Below the pieces are notes generated by a model. That model had not been told where the DNA came from, did not search any database, and saw only the letters and a list, made by a program, of their open reading frames with translations. Positions 1-5,891 of a stretch of 9,487 nucleotides of DNA are shown one piece after another. Position 1 is the stretch's first letter. Each line of letters starts with the position of its first letter. The stretch covers positions 1-9,487 of the forward strand of contig CAJTUC010000063.1 of assembly GCA_910579395.1 (NCBI GenBank), in the 5' to 3' direction. The translations under genes were made by a program, and so were the position numbers. Source of the stretch: an uncultured Lachnospiraceae bacterium (lineage in GTDB: Bacteria; Bacillota; Clostridia; Lachnospirales; Lachnospiraceae).

Positions 1-264
1 CCGAAAACAAATTTGAACTATGCTACCATGTTCCGGGGGCTTGCGAAGAAGTACAACAAGTGCCATGAGGAAGCCTTACCCAAAGTAATGACACCCCACA
101 CCCTGCGCCATACATTCTGCACCAACTTAGCCAATGCGGGCATGAACCCGAAAGCGTTACAGTATATCATGGGACATTCCAACATTACCATGACGCTGAA
201 CTATTACGCACACGCAACATTCGCTTCCGCAAGGGCTGAAATGGAAAGGCTGATCGCAGCATAG
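1..264 (+). CDS. Tyrosine recombinase (Tn916/Tn1549-type integrase), C-terminal part
   Basis: This is the catalytic C-terminus of a tyrosine recombinase that integrates and excises a conjugative transposon-like element. The frame is open from base 1, so the start and the N-terminal arm-binding domain lie left of the window. Visible active-site elements are the HxxR box (PHTLRHTFC, His at 97-99, Arg at 106-108), the GHS box (His at 175-177) and the NYYAH motif, whose second Tyr (205-207) is the expected nucleophile. The ending ERLIAA is typical of the Tn916/Tn1549 group, from memory. The gene points right, toward the presumed element end, as int does in that family. The mobile element itself would extend left, out of view. 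The family call is secure; the exact element is not determined. Confidence 0.93.
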   Translation, partial: PKTNLNYATMFRGLAKKYNKCHEEALPKVMTPHTLRHTFCTNLANAGMNPKALQYIMGHSNITMTLNYYAHATFASARAEMERLIAA

Positions 265-275
265 CCGCAGACGGA

Positions 276-295
276 TTTACTACTTCTTTTACTAC
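276..295. repeat. Paired TTTACTAC repeats, candidate integrase arm-binding sites
   Basis: TTTACTAC occurs at 276-283 and again at 288-295, starts 12 bp apart and beginning 12 bp after the integrase stop codon. The extended first copy, ATTTACTACTTC, resembles on the opposite strand the GTAGTAAAT core that I recall for the Tn916 DR2 sites bound by the integrase N-terminal domain. Position and spacing fit arm-type sites near an element end. The match to DR2 is from memory, not from a search. Confidence 0.5.
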
Positions 296-306
296 CATTG
301 AGAGGG

Positions 307-323
307 AAAACCTAAGAGGTTTT
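307..323 (+). other. 7-bp perfect hairpin after integrase
   Basis: AAAACCT (307-313), a 3-nt spacer and AGGTTTT (317-323) form a perfect inverted repeat. The four Ts belong to the stem and no separate T-tract follows. It may be a weak terminator for the integrase transcript, but this is uncertain. Confidence 0.3.
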
Positions 324-327
324 GAGA

Positions 328-406
328 GTATATGAGAACTTCTCCCCATATCTAAAATGCCGGGAAAGCCCGAAAATACGGGCTATACCGACATATAAGA
401 ACTTCT
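328..406. repeat. Direct repeat pair flanking a 6-bp hairpin
   Basis: A 16-bp unit at 328-343 is repeated at 391-406 with 13 of 16 bases identical; the shared right half is AGAACTTCT. Midway between the copies, AGCCCG (367-372) and CGGGCT (379-384) form a perfect stem with a 6-nt loop and no following T-run. The spacing and location near the integrase end suggest binding sites for recombination proteins (integrase or excisionase). The function is inferred from position only. Confidence 0.5.
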
Positions 407-433
407 AAAGAGATAATCTAAATTCACCATAAA

Positions 434-463
434 TTTTATTTATAAAACTTTTTTCTTAAAAAG
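434..463. other. Candidate element end / attachment site
   Basis: Two abutting AT-rich inverted repeats are present: TTTTAT/ATAAAA (434-439 and 442-447) and CTTTTT/AAAAAG (448-453 and 458-463). A T-run followed closely by an A-run is the kind of target preferred by Tn916-family integrases. The site lies about 185 bp past the integrase stop, a plausible place for the element end. The junction cannot be proved without the other end or an empty site. Confidence 0.35.
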
Positions 464-524
464 GGAATGACGTTGTTTTTTCGTTTTTTGGAATAGAGAG
501 GATTAGATGATGTGTTTTTTGGAA

Positions 525-553
525 GGAGCTTCAGCAATGAAGCTTCTTTTTTT
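525..553 (+). terminator. Rho-independent terminator
   Basis: A stem of about 9 bp (GGAGCTTCA against TGAAGCTTC, one G-T pair) with a 4-nt loop is followed by seven Ts (547-553). No complete gene ends just upstream in this window. It may terminate a chromosomal transcript that was interrupted by the element, or read-through from the integrase side. Confidence 0.8.
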
Positions 554-627
554 GGTGGAATTTTGTAGAAGCAGGATTGTGCGATTTAGACAAAAAGAAA
601 ATGCAGTTTTCGTTTGATTTGACAAAA

Positions 628-647
628 GTGTTTCCTATTGGAAAAAC
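628..647. promoter_or_regulatory. Inverted repeat, candidate operator of the dehydrogenase operon
   Basis: TTTCC (631-635), TATT and GGAAA (640-644) form a perfect inverted repeat, extending with one mismatch to 628-647. It ends four bases before the -35 box at 652-657, where a regulator could act. No regulator gene is present in the window. The role as an operator is inferred from symmetry and position. Confidence 0.35.
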
Positions 648-651
648 CGGA

Positions 652-680
652 TTGACATTACTGGTTGGCAGCTATAAAAT
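652..680 (+). promoter_or_regulatory. Sigma-A-type promoter for the dehydrogenase
   Basis: A consensus -35 TTGACA (652-657) is separated by 17 bp from TAAAAT (675-680), a five-of-six match to the -10 consensus. This leaves an A/T-rich leader of roughly 55-60 nt before the start codon at 744. Confidence 0.65.
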
Positions 681-743
681 TATAAACATAATAAAAGTAT
701 TTAATAAAGTATAAATAAAAGTGGATTAAAAGGAGAGGGTAAC

Positions 744-1793
744 ATGAAAAAAACAATGAAAACGGCGGTCATGCTCGGCATCGGCAGAATGGGGTTCGAA
801 GAACGGGAGGTTCCCAAAGCGAAAGACGATGAAGTATTGGTCAAACTGGAATACGTTGGTATCTGTGGCAGCGACCTGCACTATTATGAGACGGGAGTAA
901 TTGGGGATTATGTAGTAGAGCCGCCCTTTGTGCTCGGTCATGAGCCGGGAGGAACAGTGGTGGAAGTCGGAAAGAATGTAAAGCATTTAAAAGTCGGCGA
1001 CAGGGTGGCGCTGGAGCCGGGAAAGACCTGTGGACACTGCGAATTCTGCAAAACGGGACTTTACAATCTCTGTCCTGACGTGGTATTTTTCGCAACACCG
1101 CCGGTAGACGGCGTGTTTCAGGAATATGTGGCGCATGAAGCGGACCTGTGCTTTAAGCTGCCCGATAACGTGAGCACGCTGGAAGGCGCTCTGATCGAGC
1201 CGCTGGCAGTAGGTTTTCATGCCGCGATGCAGGGCGGCGCCAGGGCTGGACAGACAGCAGTAGTAATGGGGGCAGGCTGTATCGGTCTGGTAACGATGAT
1301 GGCTTTAAAGGCGATGGGTGTATCTAAGGTATATGTGGTAGATATCATGGAGAAACGTCTCGAAAAGGCGATGGAACTCGGCGCGGACGGCGTGATAAAC
1401 GGCAGTAAGGCCGATGCGGTGGAAGAAGTGAGGAAACTGACGAATGGAAAAGGATGCGACCTGGCGGTGGAGACTGCGGGAACACAGATAACAACGGTGC
1501 AGACGATACATATGTCCAAAAAAGGCGCGACAATCGTATTGGTAGGTTACAGCAAGAGCGGCGAAATGACGCTGCCGATGAGCCTTGCACTGGATAAGGA
1601 ACTGACTTTCAAGACCGTATTCCGTTATCGTCATATTTATCCGATGGCAATCGAGGCGGTGGCCTCGGGCAAAGTCAATCTGAAAGGTATCGTAACGGAT
1701 ATATTCGGGCTCGACGAGGTGCAGAAAGCGATGGACTACAGCATGAACAATAAGGCGGATATTGTAAAAGCCGTTATCCGCATTGCGGAATAA
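744..1793 (+). CDS. Zinc-dependent sorbitol/xylitol-type dehydrogenase (medium-chain MDR family)
   Basis: This is a 349-residue NAD-dependent polyol dehydrogenase of normal family length, oxidising a sugar alcohol to the ketose in the cytoplasm. Catalytic zinc ligands are Cys41 (GICGSD), His66-Glu67 (GHEPGG) and Glu152. Structural zinc is held by Cys96, Cys99, Cys102 and Cys110. The Rossmann fold has GAGCIG (176-181), with Asp200 ending the second strand, which favours NAD over NADP. The ATG at 744 is preceded by AGGAGAGG at 731-738. Only 24 bp separate it from a symporter remnant downstream, which suggests an old uptake-plus-oxidation operon. Its own promoter and a candidate operator lie upstream. 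Sorbitol, xylitol, L-iditol or another polyol is possible; the sequence does not decide the substrate, and L-threonine dehydrogenase-like members are a less likely alternative. Confidence 0.9.
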   Translation: MKKTMKTAVMLGIGRMGFEEREVPKAKDDEVLVKLEYVGICGSDLHYYETGVIGDYVVEPPFVLGHEPGGTVVEVGKNVKHLKVGDRVALEPGKTCGHCEFCKTGLYNLCPDVVFFATPPVDGVFQEYVAHEADLCFKLPDNVSTLEGALIEPLAVGFHAAMQGGARAGQTAVVMGAGCIGLVTMMALKAMGVSKVYVVDIMEKRLEKAMELGADGVINGSKADAVEEVRKLTNGKGCDLAVETAGTQITTVQTIHMSKKGATIVLVGYSKSGEMTLPMSLALDKELTFKTVFRYRHIYPMAIEAVASGKVNLKGIVTDIFGLDEVQKAMDYSMNNKADIVKAVIRIAE

Positions 1794-1817
1794 GAAGCGG
1801 GAAGGGGTATTGATATT

Positions 1818-2122
1818 ATGGGGCAGAAAGATGCGGATGTAAAAGCACCGTTACTCAGTAAGATTGCATACTATCATCATTCCGTCTATCATTGGAGCCG
1901 CCTGTCGGCACCTCGGTGCTCGCGTGCGTGCTCGGCGCTTTTGGCTATGCGGCGAATACACAGCAGAATCCGGCAGTACTGGCTGTCATCAAACATGCTT
2001 TTACGATCGTTCCCGGGGCGCTGTGGGTCATAACGGCGGCTGTCCTGTATTTTTACCGGTTGAATAAGAAGGTTTATAATCAGATTGTGGAAGAGATTCG
2101 GGAGAGGAAAGAAAAGCGGTAA
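1818..2122 (+). pseudogene. Decayed GPH-family sugar:cation symporter
   Basis: Pieces of a glycoside-pentoside-hexuronide (MelB/UidB-type) symporter are spread over three frames. An ATG at 1818 with AAGGGG upstream opens a typical N-terminus ending SKIAY (to 1871). The reading then jumps to the frame at 1873-1902 (IIPSIIGAA). An extra T near 1903 shifts it again, to a frame carrying VGTSVLACVLGAFGYAAN, a last membrane helix from about 1990 to 2060, and the cytoplasmic tail NKKVYNQIVEEIRE up to the stop at 2120-2122. Intact members have about 450-480 residues, so roughly 350 codons are missing. This gene was probably the polyol or sugar importer for the dehydrogenase just upstream. The family call rests on the two ends. 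Confidence 0.75.
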
Positions 2123-2147
2123 AAAGACTAAATTATCTGGCAGAAAA

Positions 2148-2194
2148 GGCTATGACAAAATCATTTTCAATGATGAACGGTCATAGTCTTTTTT
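2148..2194 (+). terminator. Terminator with nested hairpin
   Basis: GGCTATGAC (2148-2156) pairs with GTCATAGTC (2180-2188) with one G-T pair. Inside it a second perfect stem, ATCATT/AATGAT, is present at 2160-2174. Six Ts (2189-2194) follow. It ends the dehydrogenase/symporter transcript. Confidence 0.85.
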
Positions 2195-2341
2195 CATGCG
2201 GCAATTACCGGATAAAATGAAGATAATGGCGATTAACGGAGCATGGTGATTCCGGAAAAATAATGGAATTGTGTATGTGCTTATGATAAAATAATAATAT
2301 TAGATAATGTAGTGACTGGTCATGCTATGAAGGGGGATATT

Positions 2342-2662
2342 ATGGAAAAATCTATTCAAATATACTATAAGAAATTGGATAATTATTATGATTCTAATGG
2401 AAGATTAATGCAGTATCCATCTAAAAAGCCGATGAGGATTATTGTTCTTATAAAAATTGCAGAACAAATGGATGAAAATAGGAAATATACGGAAAAAGAG
2501 ATAAACGAAATCATCAGGTCACATATTGCCTTTAGTGATATAGAGTTAATTCGCAGGGAAATGTATCAATATAAATTTCTTGGAAGACTTCGGGATGGTT
2601 CAGAATATTGGGTAGAAAATGACTGGAGAAATGTATATGCAGAGTATATCAGAGAGGATTAG
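2342..2662 (+). CDS. DUF2087 domain protein
   Basis: A 106-residue soluble protein fills essentially one DUF2087 domain. The recognisable core runs from about residue 15 to 85: NGRLMQYPSKKPMR, then YTEKEINEIIRS, then IELIRREMYQYKFLGR, ending DGSEYWVE. The family often occurs as the tail of helix-turn-helix regulators or as a short stand-alone protein; its biochemical role is not known to me. The ATG at 2342 is chosen because AGGGGG at 2331-2336 sits five bases before it; the in-frame ATG at 2312 lacks a comparable site. Upstream DNA is A/T-rich (TATGAT at 2282-2287) but no good -35 box is seen. The gene is visibly richer in A/T than both neighbours and has no operon partner, which hints at acquisition from elsewhere. 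No helix-turn-helix is present, so direct DNA binding is not supported. Confidence 0.75.
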   Translation: MEKSIQIYYKKLDNYYDSNGRLMQYPSKKPMRIIVLIKIAEQMDENRKYTEKEINEIIRSHIAFSDIELIRREMYQYKFLGRLRDGSEYWVENDWRNVYAEYIRED

Positions 2663-2689
2663 GCAGAGAAATTAGGAAAGAACAGAATA

Positions 2690-2831
2690 TCCGATTCAAG
2701 GTTTCCGCTTTTGGCGGCGGTGCAGATTCGCTGTGTTGACGAGGATGGCTGTTTTTCGCTCATGACTGCGTGGGAAAAAAGCAATCGCGGAAGGAATGGC
2801 ATTAGAGGAAGCGATGAAAAAATTCACCTGA
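2690..2831 (+). pseudogene. Possible decayed gene tail with A-tract frameshift
   Basis: From about 2690 an open frame reads through IRCVDEDGCFSLMTAWEK up to a run of six As (2775-2780). If one A is removed, the reading continues as AIAEGMALEEAMKKFT and stops at 2829-2831, a protein-like C-terminal helix. Without the shift the frame turns into unlikely sequence. No start codon with a ribosome binding site is seen. I do not recognise the family, and chance coding potential is possible. Confidence 0.3.
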
Positions 2832-2876
2832 AGCCGTTCACCTGAATCTGCAGACTGAATTCGCAGGAGATTTTGA

Positions 2877-2906
2877 TTGACATACGGCCCCCATTCGCAA
2901 CATAAT
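2877..2906 (+). promoter_or_regulatory. Sigma-A-type promoter for the carboxypeptidase gene
   Basis: A consensus TTGACA (2877-2882) is followed after 18 bp by CATAAT (2901-2906), a five-of-six -10 match. It lies about 40 bp before the start codon at 2948, so the leader is short. Confidence 0.7.
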
Positions 2907-2947
2907 AGAAAGCGGATGATGTATGCAATAGCAATAGGGGTGTGAAA

Positions 2948-4246
2948 ATGACCGGATATTACGATGATGAAGAGATGCGCCGCCGCCGTCGGGCGCGGCG
3001 CAGAGAAGAAATGAGAAGAAAAAAGAGAAGGCAGGCGCTTTTTAGGCGGCTGCTTCCGTTTGGGATTGCGGCGGTTTTCGTCATTATCGTGATCGCGGTC
3101 GTGACGGGACGGGGCAGAAAAGAAGAAAAACCGGATGAGAGCATGGCGGTGAAGGATCAAATCGAAGAAGAGAAACGTGTGGATACGGTTGACCGGACAG
3201 AAGAAGAGAGCCGTGTGGAGACAGCTGGCCAGACGGAAGAAGCAAATCGTACGGATGTAGATGATCAAAAAGGGGAAGAAGCCAGCGAAGAGAAGGGTAA
3301 GCGCGTGAATACGGAAAAGAAGAAGCTGGCCGCATGGACGAGCGCGGAAACAGGACGGGCTGTCGTTATACTGCGGGAGCGTTATGATGCTTTGAAGCAG
3401 GAAAAAGCGGATGCGGCCATCAAGCGCTCCTTCCAGTATGCGGCAGCAGAAGATACGAAACGGTTGGGAGAAGAGGTCTTCAGCAGCAATGCAATTCTGG
3501 TGGATGTTGATAACGAGAAGATTCTCGCCGGCAAGGGGGAAAAGAGCCAGGTCGTGCCGGCATCCATGACGAAGGTGCTGACGCTGCTCGTTGCGGCGGA
3601 GCATATCGAGAATCTGAGTGCCCTGAACGATAAATTTGAGATAACGACGGAGATTACGGATTATTGTTTCCGGAATGACTGCAGTGTTGCGGGTTATGCG
3701 GTCGGTGAGGCCGTGACGGTCCGCGATCTGCTTTATGGTACAATCCTGCCTTCCGGCGGCGACGGAGCGCTTGGGCTTGCAATCTATACCGCCGGTTCCC
3801 ACGAAGCTTTCGTGGAATTAATGAATGAGAAACTCGCGGAACTTGGACTGTCCGGGAGTGCACATTTTACGAATTGTATCGGAATCTATGATGTGAATCA
3901 CTATTGTACGGTCTATGATATGGCGATTATCATGGAAGCGGCCATGCAGAACGAAATCTGCAGGGAAGTTCTTTCTACGCGTATCTATACGACTTCCCAA
4001 ACGGAACAGCATCCGGAGGGGATAGAGCTTTCGAACTGGTTCATACGGCGTATAGAGGACAAGGACACGGGCGGCATGACCATTTATGGGAAAACAGGTT
4101 ATGTGGATCAGTCAGGAAGCTGTGCGGTCAGCTGTGGTATCAATGCAGAGGGGAGAACTTATATCTGCGTTACTACGAATGCCGTTAACCGCTGGCGGTG
4201 TATTGAAGACCACGCATATCTGTACAAGCTCTTTTCGGAAAGTTAA
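2948..4246 (+). CDS. Membrane-anchored D-alanyl-D-alanine carboxypeptidase-type protein (peptidase S11)
   Basis: This 432-residue penicillin-binding-protein-like enzyme is expected to trim the terminal D-Ala from peptidoglycan stem peptides outside the membrane. Residues 11-34 are a very basic cytoplasmic segment (RRRRRARRR and more), 35-53 a single membrane helix, and 55-125 an acidic linker with 12-residue repeats. The catalytic domain follows. Motifs are S206-M-T-K209 (nucleophile and base), then S269-G-G where the family normally has SGN, and K382-T-G. The ATG at 2948 is chosen because AGGGG (2936-2940) sits seven bases away; an in-frame GTG at 2942 is too close to that site. Unlike secreted DacA/DacF enzymes it has an uncleaved N-terminal anchor and no C-terminal amphipathic anchor. 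It is transcribed alone. The family is firm. Activity is less sure given the changed second motif, and a beta-lactamase-like or regulatory role is a weaker alternative. Confidence 0.85.
   Translation: MTGYYDDEEMRRRRRARRREEMRRKKRRQALFRRLLPFGIAAVFVIIVIAVVTGRGRKEEKPDESMAVKDQIEEEKRVDTVDRTEEESRVETAGQTEEANRTDVDDQKGEEASEEKGKRVNTEKKKLAAWTSAETGRAVVILRERYDALKQEKADAAIKRSFQYAAAEDTKRLGEEVFSSNAILVDVDNEKILAGKGEKSQVVPASMTKVLTLLVAAEHIENLSALNDKFEITTEITDYCFRNDCSVAGYAVGEAVTVRDLLYGTILPSGGDGALGLAIYTAGSHEAFVELMNEKLAELGLSGSAHFTNCIGIYDVNHYCTVYDMAIIMEAAMQNEICREVLSTRIYTTSQTEQHPEGIELSNWFIRRIEDKDTGGMTIYGKTGYVDQSGSCAVSCGINAEGRTYICVTTNAVNRWRCIEDHAYLYKLFSES
3152..3295 (+). repeat. Imperfect 36-bp tandem repeats in the linker
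   Basis: Residues 69-116 of the carboxypeptidase-type protein fall into four 12-residue units: KDQIEEEKRVDT, VDRTEEESRVET, AGQTEEANRTDV and a diverged DDQKGEEASEEK. At the DNA level this is a 36-bp period, strongest in the GAAGAAG and CGTGTGGA portions. Such repeats can change copy number and so the length of the spacer between membrane and enzyme. Confidence 0.6.
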
Positions 4247-4382
4247 ACGATACGGGAATTGTTCGGAAAAGGATTGTTTATTGAAAAAAAGTAATATGCT
4301 TTTTATGTGTGATATGCTATACTGTAACCGATGTTTGTTTTGTGCAATCATGATAGAAGTATAATTCAGGAGGGGAAATAGC

Positions 4383-5738
4383 ATGAGCAGTCAATTAATG
4401 TGGCAGGAACGTTATAATATCGGCGTGGATTTTATAGACCGGGAACATAAGAAGCTTTTCAGTATTTTGAATAAGCTGCTTGCTGCAGGAAAAGAGGAGG
4501 AGAAAAGCCGCTGGGCATGTCAGGAGGGAATTAAATATTTTAAAGATCATGCGGTGAAGCATTTTGCGGAAGAAGAGGCTTATATGGCGTCCATTCATTA
4601 TGCAGGCTTTGATACGCACAGGCGCCTTCATGATAATTTCCGGAAAAAAATGATTCCGGCTCTTGAGAAAGAATTGATGCAGACAGCGTATTCTGCAGAG
4701 GCGGTCAATCATTTTCTGGGTGTTTGTTCAGGTTGGCTGATTGCGCATACTTTGACCGAAGACCATGCAATTACGGGGAAAGCGGTAAGCAAGTGGGGAG
4801 AACTCCTGCCGGATCAGATGCAGGCCGCAATGCAGCAGACGATCATACAGCTTTTGCGCGACCTGTTTCAGTTGGAAGCACGTGTGGTCAGCGAATGCTA
4901 CGGCGGAGAGCGGTTCGGTAAAGGTATCTATTACCGTTTGAATTATGAGAACAGGAACGGGGAACGATGGGAGATCATGCTTGTGTTCGAGGAAAAGCTG
5001 ATTTTCAAGACGATTGGCAGTATGATAGACGTGGAGGCCAGTACGGTCAATGCCATGATGATGCACGCCGCCCGCTTTACCGCGCAACAGTTCGTAAACA
5101 GTATCAGCCAGCATTTTCCGTCTGCGGAGGTGCATGAGATAAAAGATGAAAATCTTCTTACATATGATCAGTTCCAGAGAGCATTTGCAAGGCAGAAACT
5201 GCAGTTCAGCCTGCTTTTTGATACGGGAGCGGGATATTTTGCCTATTGTGTTACCGCACCGCATCTGATTCAAAAGGAAGAAGAAACGTCGATCAAGGCC
5301 GAGAATGCAATGGAAGAGGTCAAAAAGTATCTTGACAGACAGGCAGTGAAGAAGAAAAAGAAAATTCTTGTGGTAGATGACTCCGAACTCGTGCGGGAAG
5401 CGATGAAAAAACTGCTCGGGATTGACTATGAAGTCATGCCGGTCAGTTCCGGACTGGCTGCGCTCCGAAGCATCATACTGAACCGGCCGGATCTGATTCT
5501 TCTGGATTATGAAATGCCGGTCTGCGATGGACGCCAGGTATTGGAAATGATTCGTTCCGAGAAGGATTTTGCTGACATTCCGGTATTCTTTTTGACAGGA
5601 AGGTCAGATAAGGAGAGCGTTCAGAAGGTTCTTGCACTAAAACCTGCGGGATATCTCGTGAAGTCCCTGCAGCCTGCGGAAATTAAAAAAGGAATCGATA
5701 CCTTTTTTGAGATGAAGAGGAAAGCAGAGAATAAATAG
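4383..5738 (+). CDS. Hemerythrin / response-regulator receiver fusion protein
   Basis: This 451-residue soluble protein has three parts. Residues 6-140 are a bacteriohemerythrin with every expected di-iron ligand: His22, His60, Glu64, His79, His83, His122 and Asp127. Residues about 145-315 are a conserved-looking mixed alpha/beta region (YYRLNYENRNG, FEEKLIFKTIG, RFTAQQFVNSI, LLTYDQFQ) that I cannot assign; a CheX-like fold is only a guess. Residues 326-443 are a receiver domain with Asp332-Asp333, phospho-acceptor Asp375 (LLDYEMP), Thr405 and Lys427. There is no DNA-binding or enzymatic output domain. An oxygen- or nitric oxide-responsive iron site coupled to phosphorelay signalling is inferred. 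AGGAGGGG (4368-4375) lies seven bases before the ATG. The 136-bp upstream gap holds TATACT (4318-4323) without a good -35. A terminator follows and no kinase gene is adjacent. Confidence 0.88.
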   Translation: MSSQLMWQERYNIGVDFIDREHKKLFSILNKLLAAGKEEEKSRWACQEGIKYFKDHAVKHFAEEEAYMASIHYAGFDTHRRLHDNFRKKMIPALEKELMQTAYSAEAVNHFLGVCSGWLIAHTLTEDHAITGKAVSKWGELLPDQMQAAMQQTIIQLLRDLFQLEARVVSECYGGERFGKGIYYRLNYENRNGERWEIMLVFEEKLIFKTIGSMIDVEASTVNAMMMHAARFTAQQFVNSISQHFPSAEVHEIKDENLLTYDQFQRAFARQKLQFSLLFDTGAGYFAYCVTAPHLIQKEEETSIKAENAMEEVKKYLDRQAVKKKKKILVVDDSELVREAMKKLLGIDYEVMPVSSGLAALRSIILNRPDLILLDYEMPVCDGRQVLEMIRSEKDFADIPVFFLTGRSDKESVQKVLALKPAGYLVKSLQPAEIKKGIDTFFEMKRKAENK

Positions 5739-5756
5739 GAAGATAAGATAGAGAAG

Positions 5757-5781
5757 AGGCTGCGGTGACGCGGCCTTTTTT
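5757..5781 (+). terminator. Rho-independent terminator
   Basis: AGGCTGC (5757-5763) pairs with GCGGCCT (5770-5776) across a 6-nt loop, with one G-T pair, and runs into six Ts (5776-5781). It begins 18 bp after the hemerythrin-fusion stop codon and separates that gene from the pantothenate operon. Confidence 0.85.
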
Positions 5782-5787
5782 CCATAC

Positions 5788-5816
5788 TTGCAATTCTTAC
5801 CAGACTGTGTTATGTT
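5788..5816 (+). promoter_or_regulatory. Extended -10 promoter for the pantothenate operon
   Basis: TTGCAA (5788-5793) and TATGTT (5811-5816) are spaced by 17 bp, and a TGT triplet just before the -10 gives an extended -10 motif. Both hexamers match the consensus at four of six positions. It is the only reasonable promoter between the terminator and the first gene. Confidence 0.45.
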
Positions 5817-5891
5817 TTTAACGAGCAGTATTCTGTGGAAACTGCATCGGATGATGGTGGACCGCTTTCGGAAAGAAGGTGAGTGCACAAA

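Larger units (their letters stand above)
265..743. other. Non-coding stretch between integrase and dehydrogenase
   Basis: No convincing gene is seen in this 479-bp stretch. In order it holds the following: two TTTACTAC repeats (276-295); a 7-bp hairpin AAAACCT/AGGTTTT (307-323); a longer pair of direct repeats flanking a hairpin (328-406); two AT-rich inverted repeats that may mark the element end (434-463); a rho-independent terminator (525-553); and a promoter with an adjacent inverted repeat (628-680). The left part is probably mobile-element DNA and the right part chromosomal. The boundary is an inference. Confidence 0.7.

Noticed and set aside
619..624. Second TTGACA upstream of the dehydrogenase
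   Set aside because: No -10-like hexamer lies 16-18 bp downstream, whereas the TTGACA at 652 has one.
2696..3802. Long minus-strand open frame (368 codons)
   Set aside because: It mostly lies opposite the carboxypeptidase gene, has no ribosome binding site, and its Arg/Phe/Ser-rich sequence reflects antisense of Glu/Lys codons.
4321..4335. Possible motility sigma-factor box (ACCGATGTT)
   Set aside because: The matching TAAA element about 15 bp upstream is missing, so the similarity to GCCGATAA is likely chance.
4360..4365. Perfect TATAAT before the hemerythrin fusion gene
   Set aside because: Transcription from it would begin inside the ribosome binding site at 4368-4375, and no good -35 is placed at 16-18 bp.
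4728..5273. Minus-strand open frame of 181 codons
   Set aside because: It lies inside the hemerythrin fusion gene and shows no recognisable domain or ribosome site.
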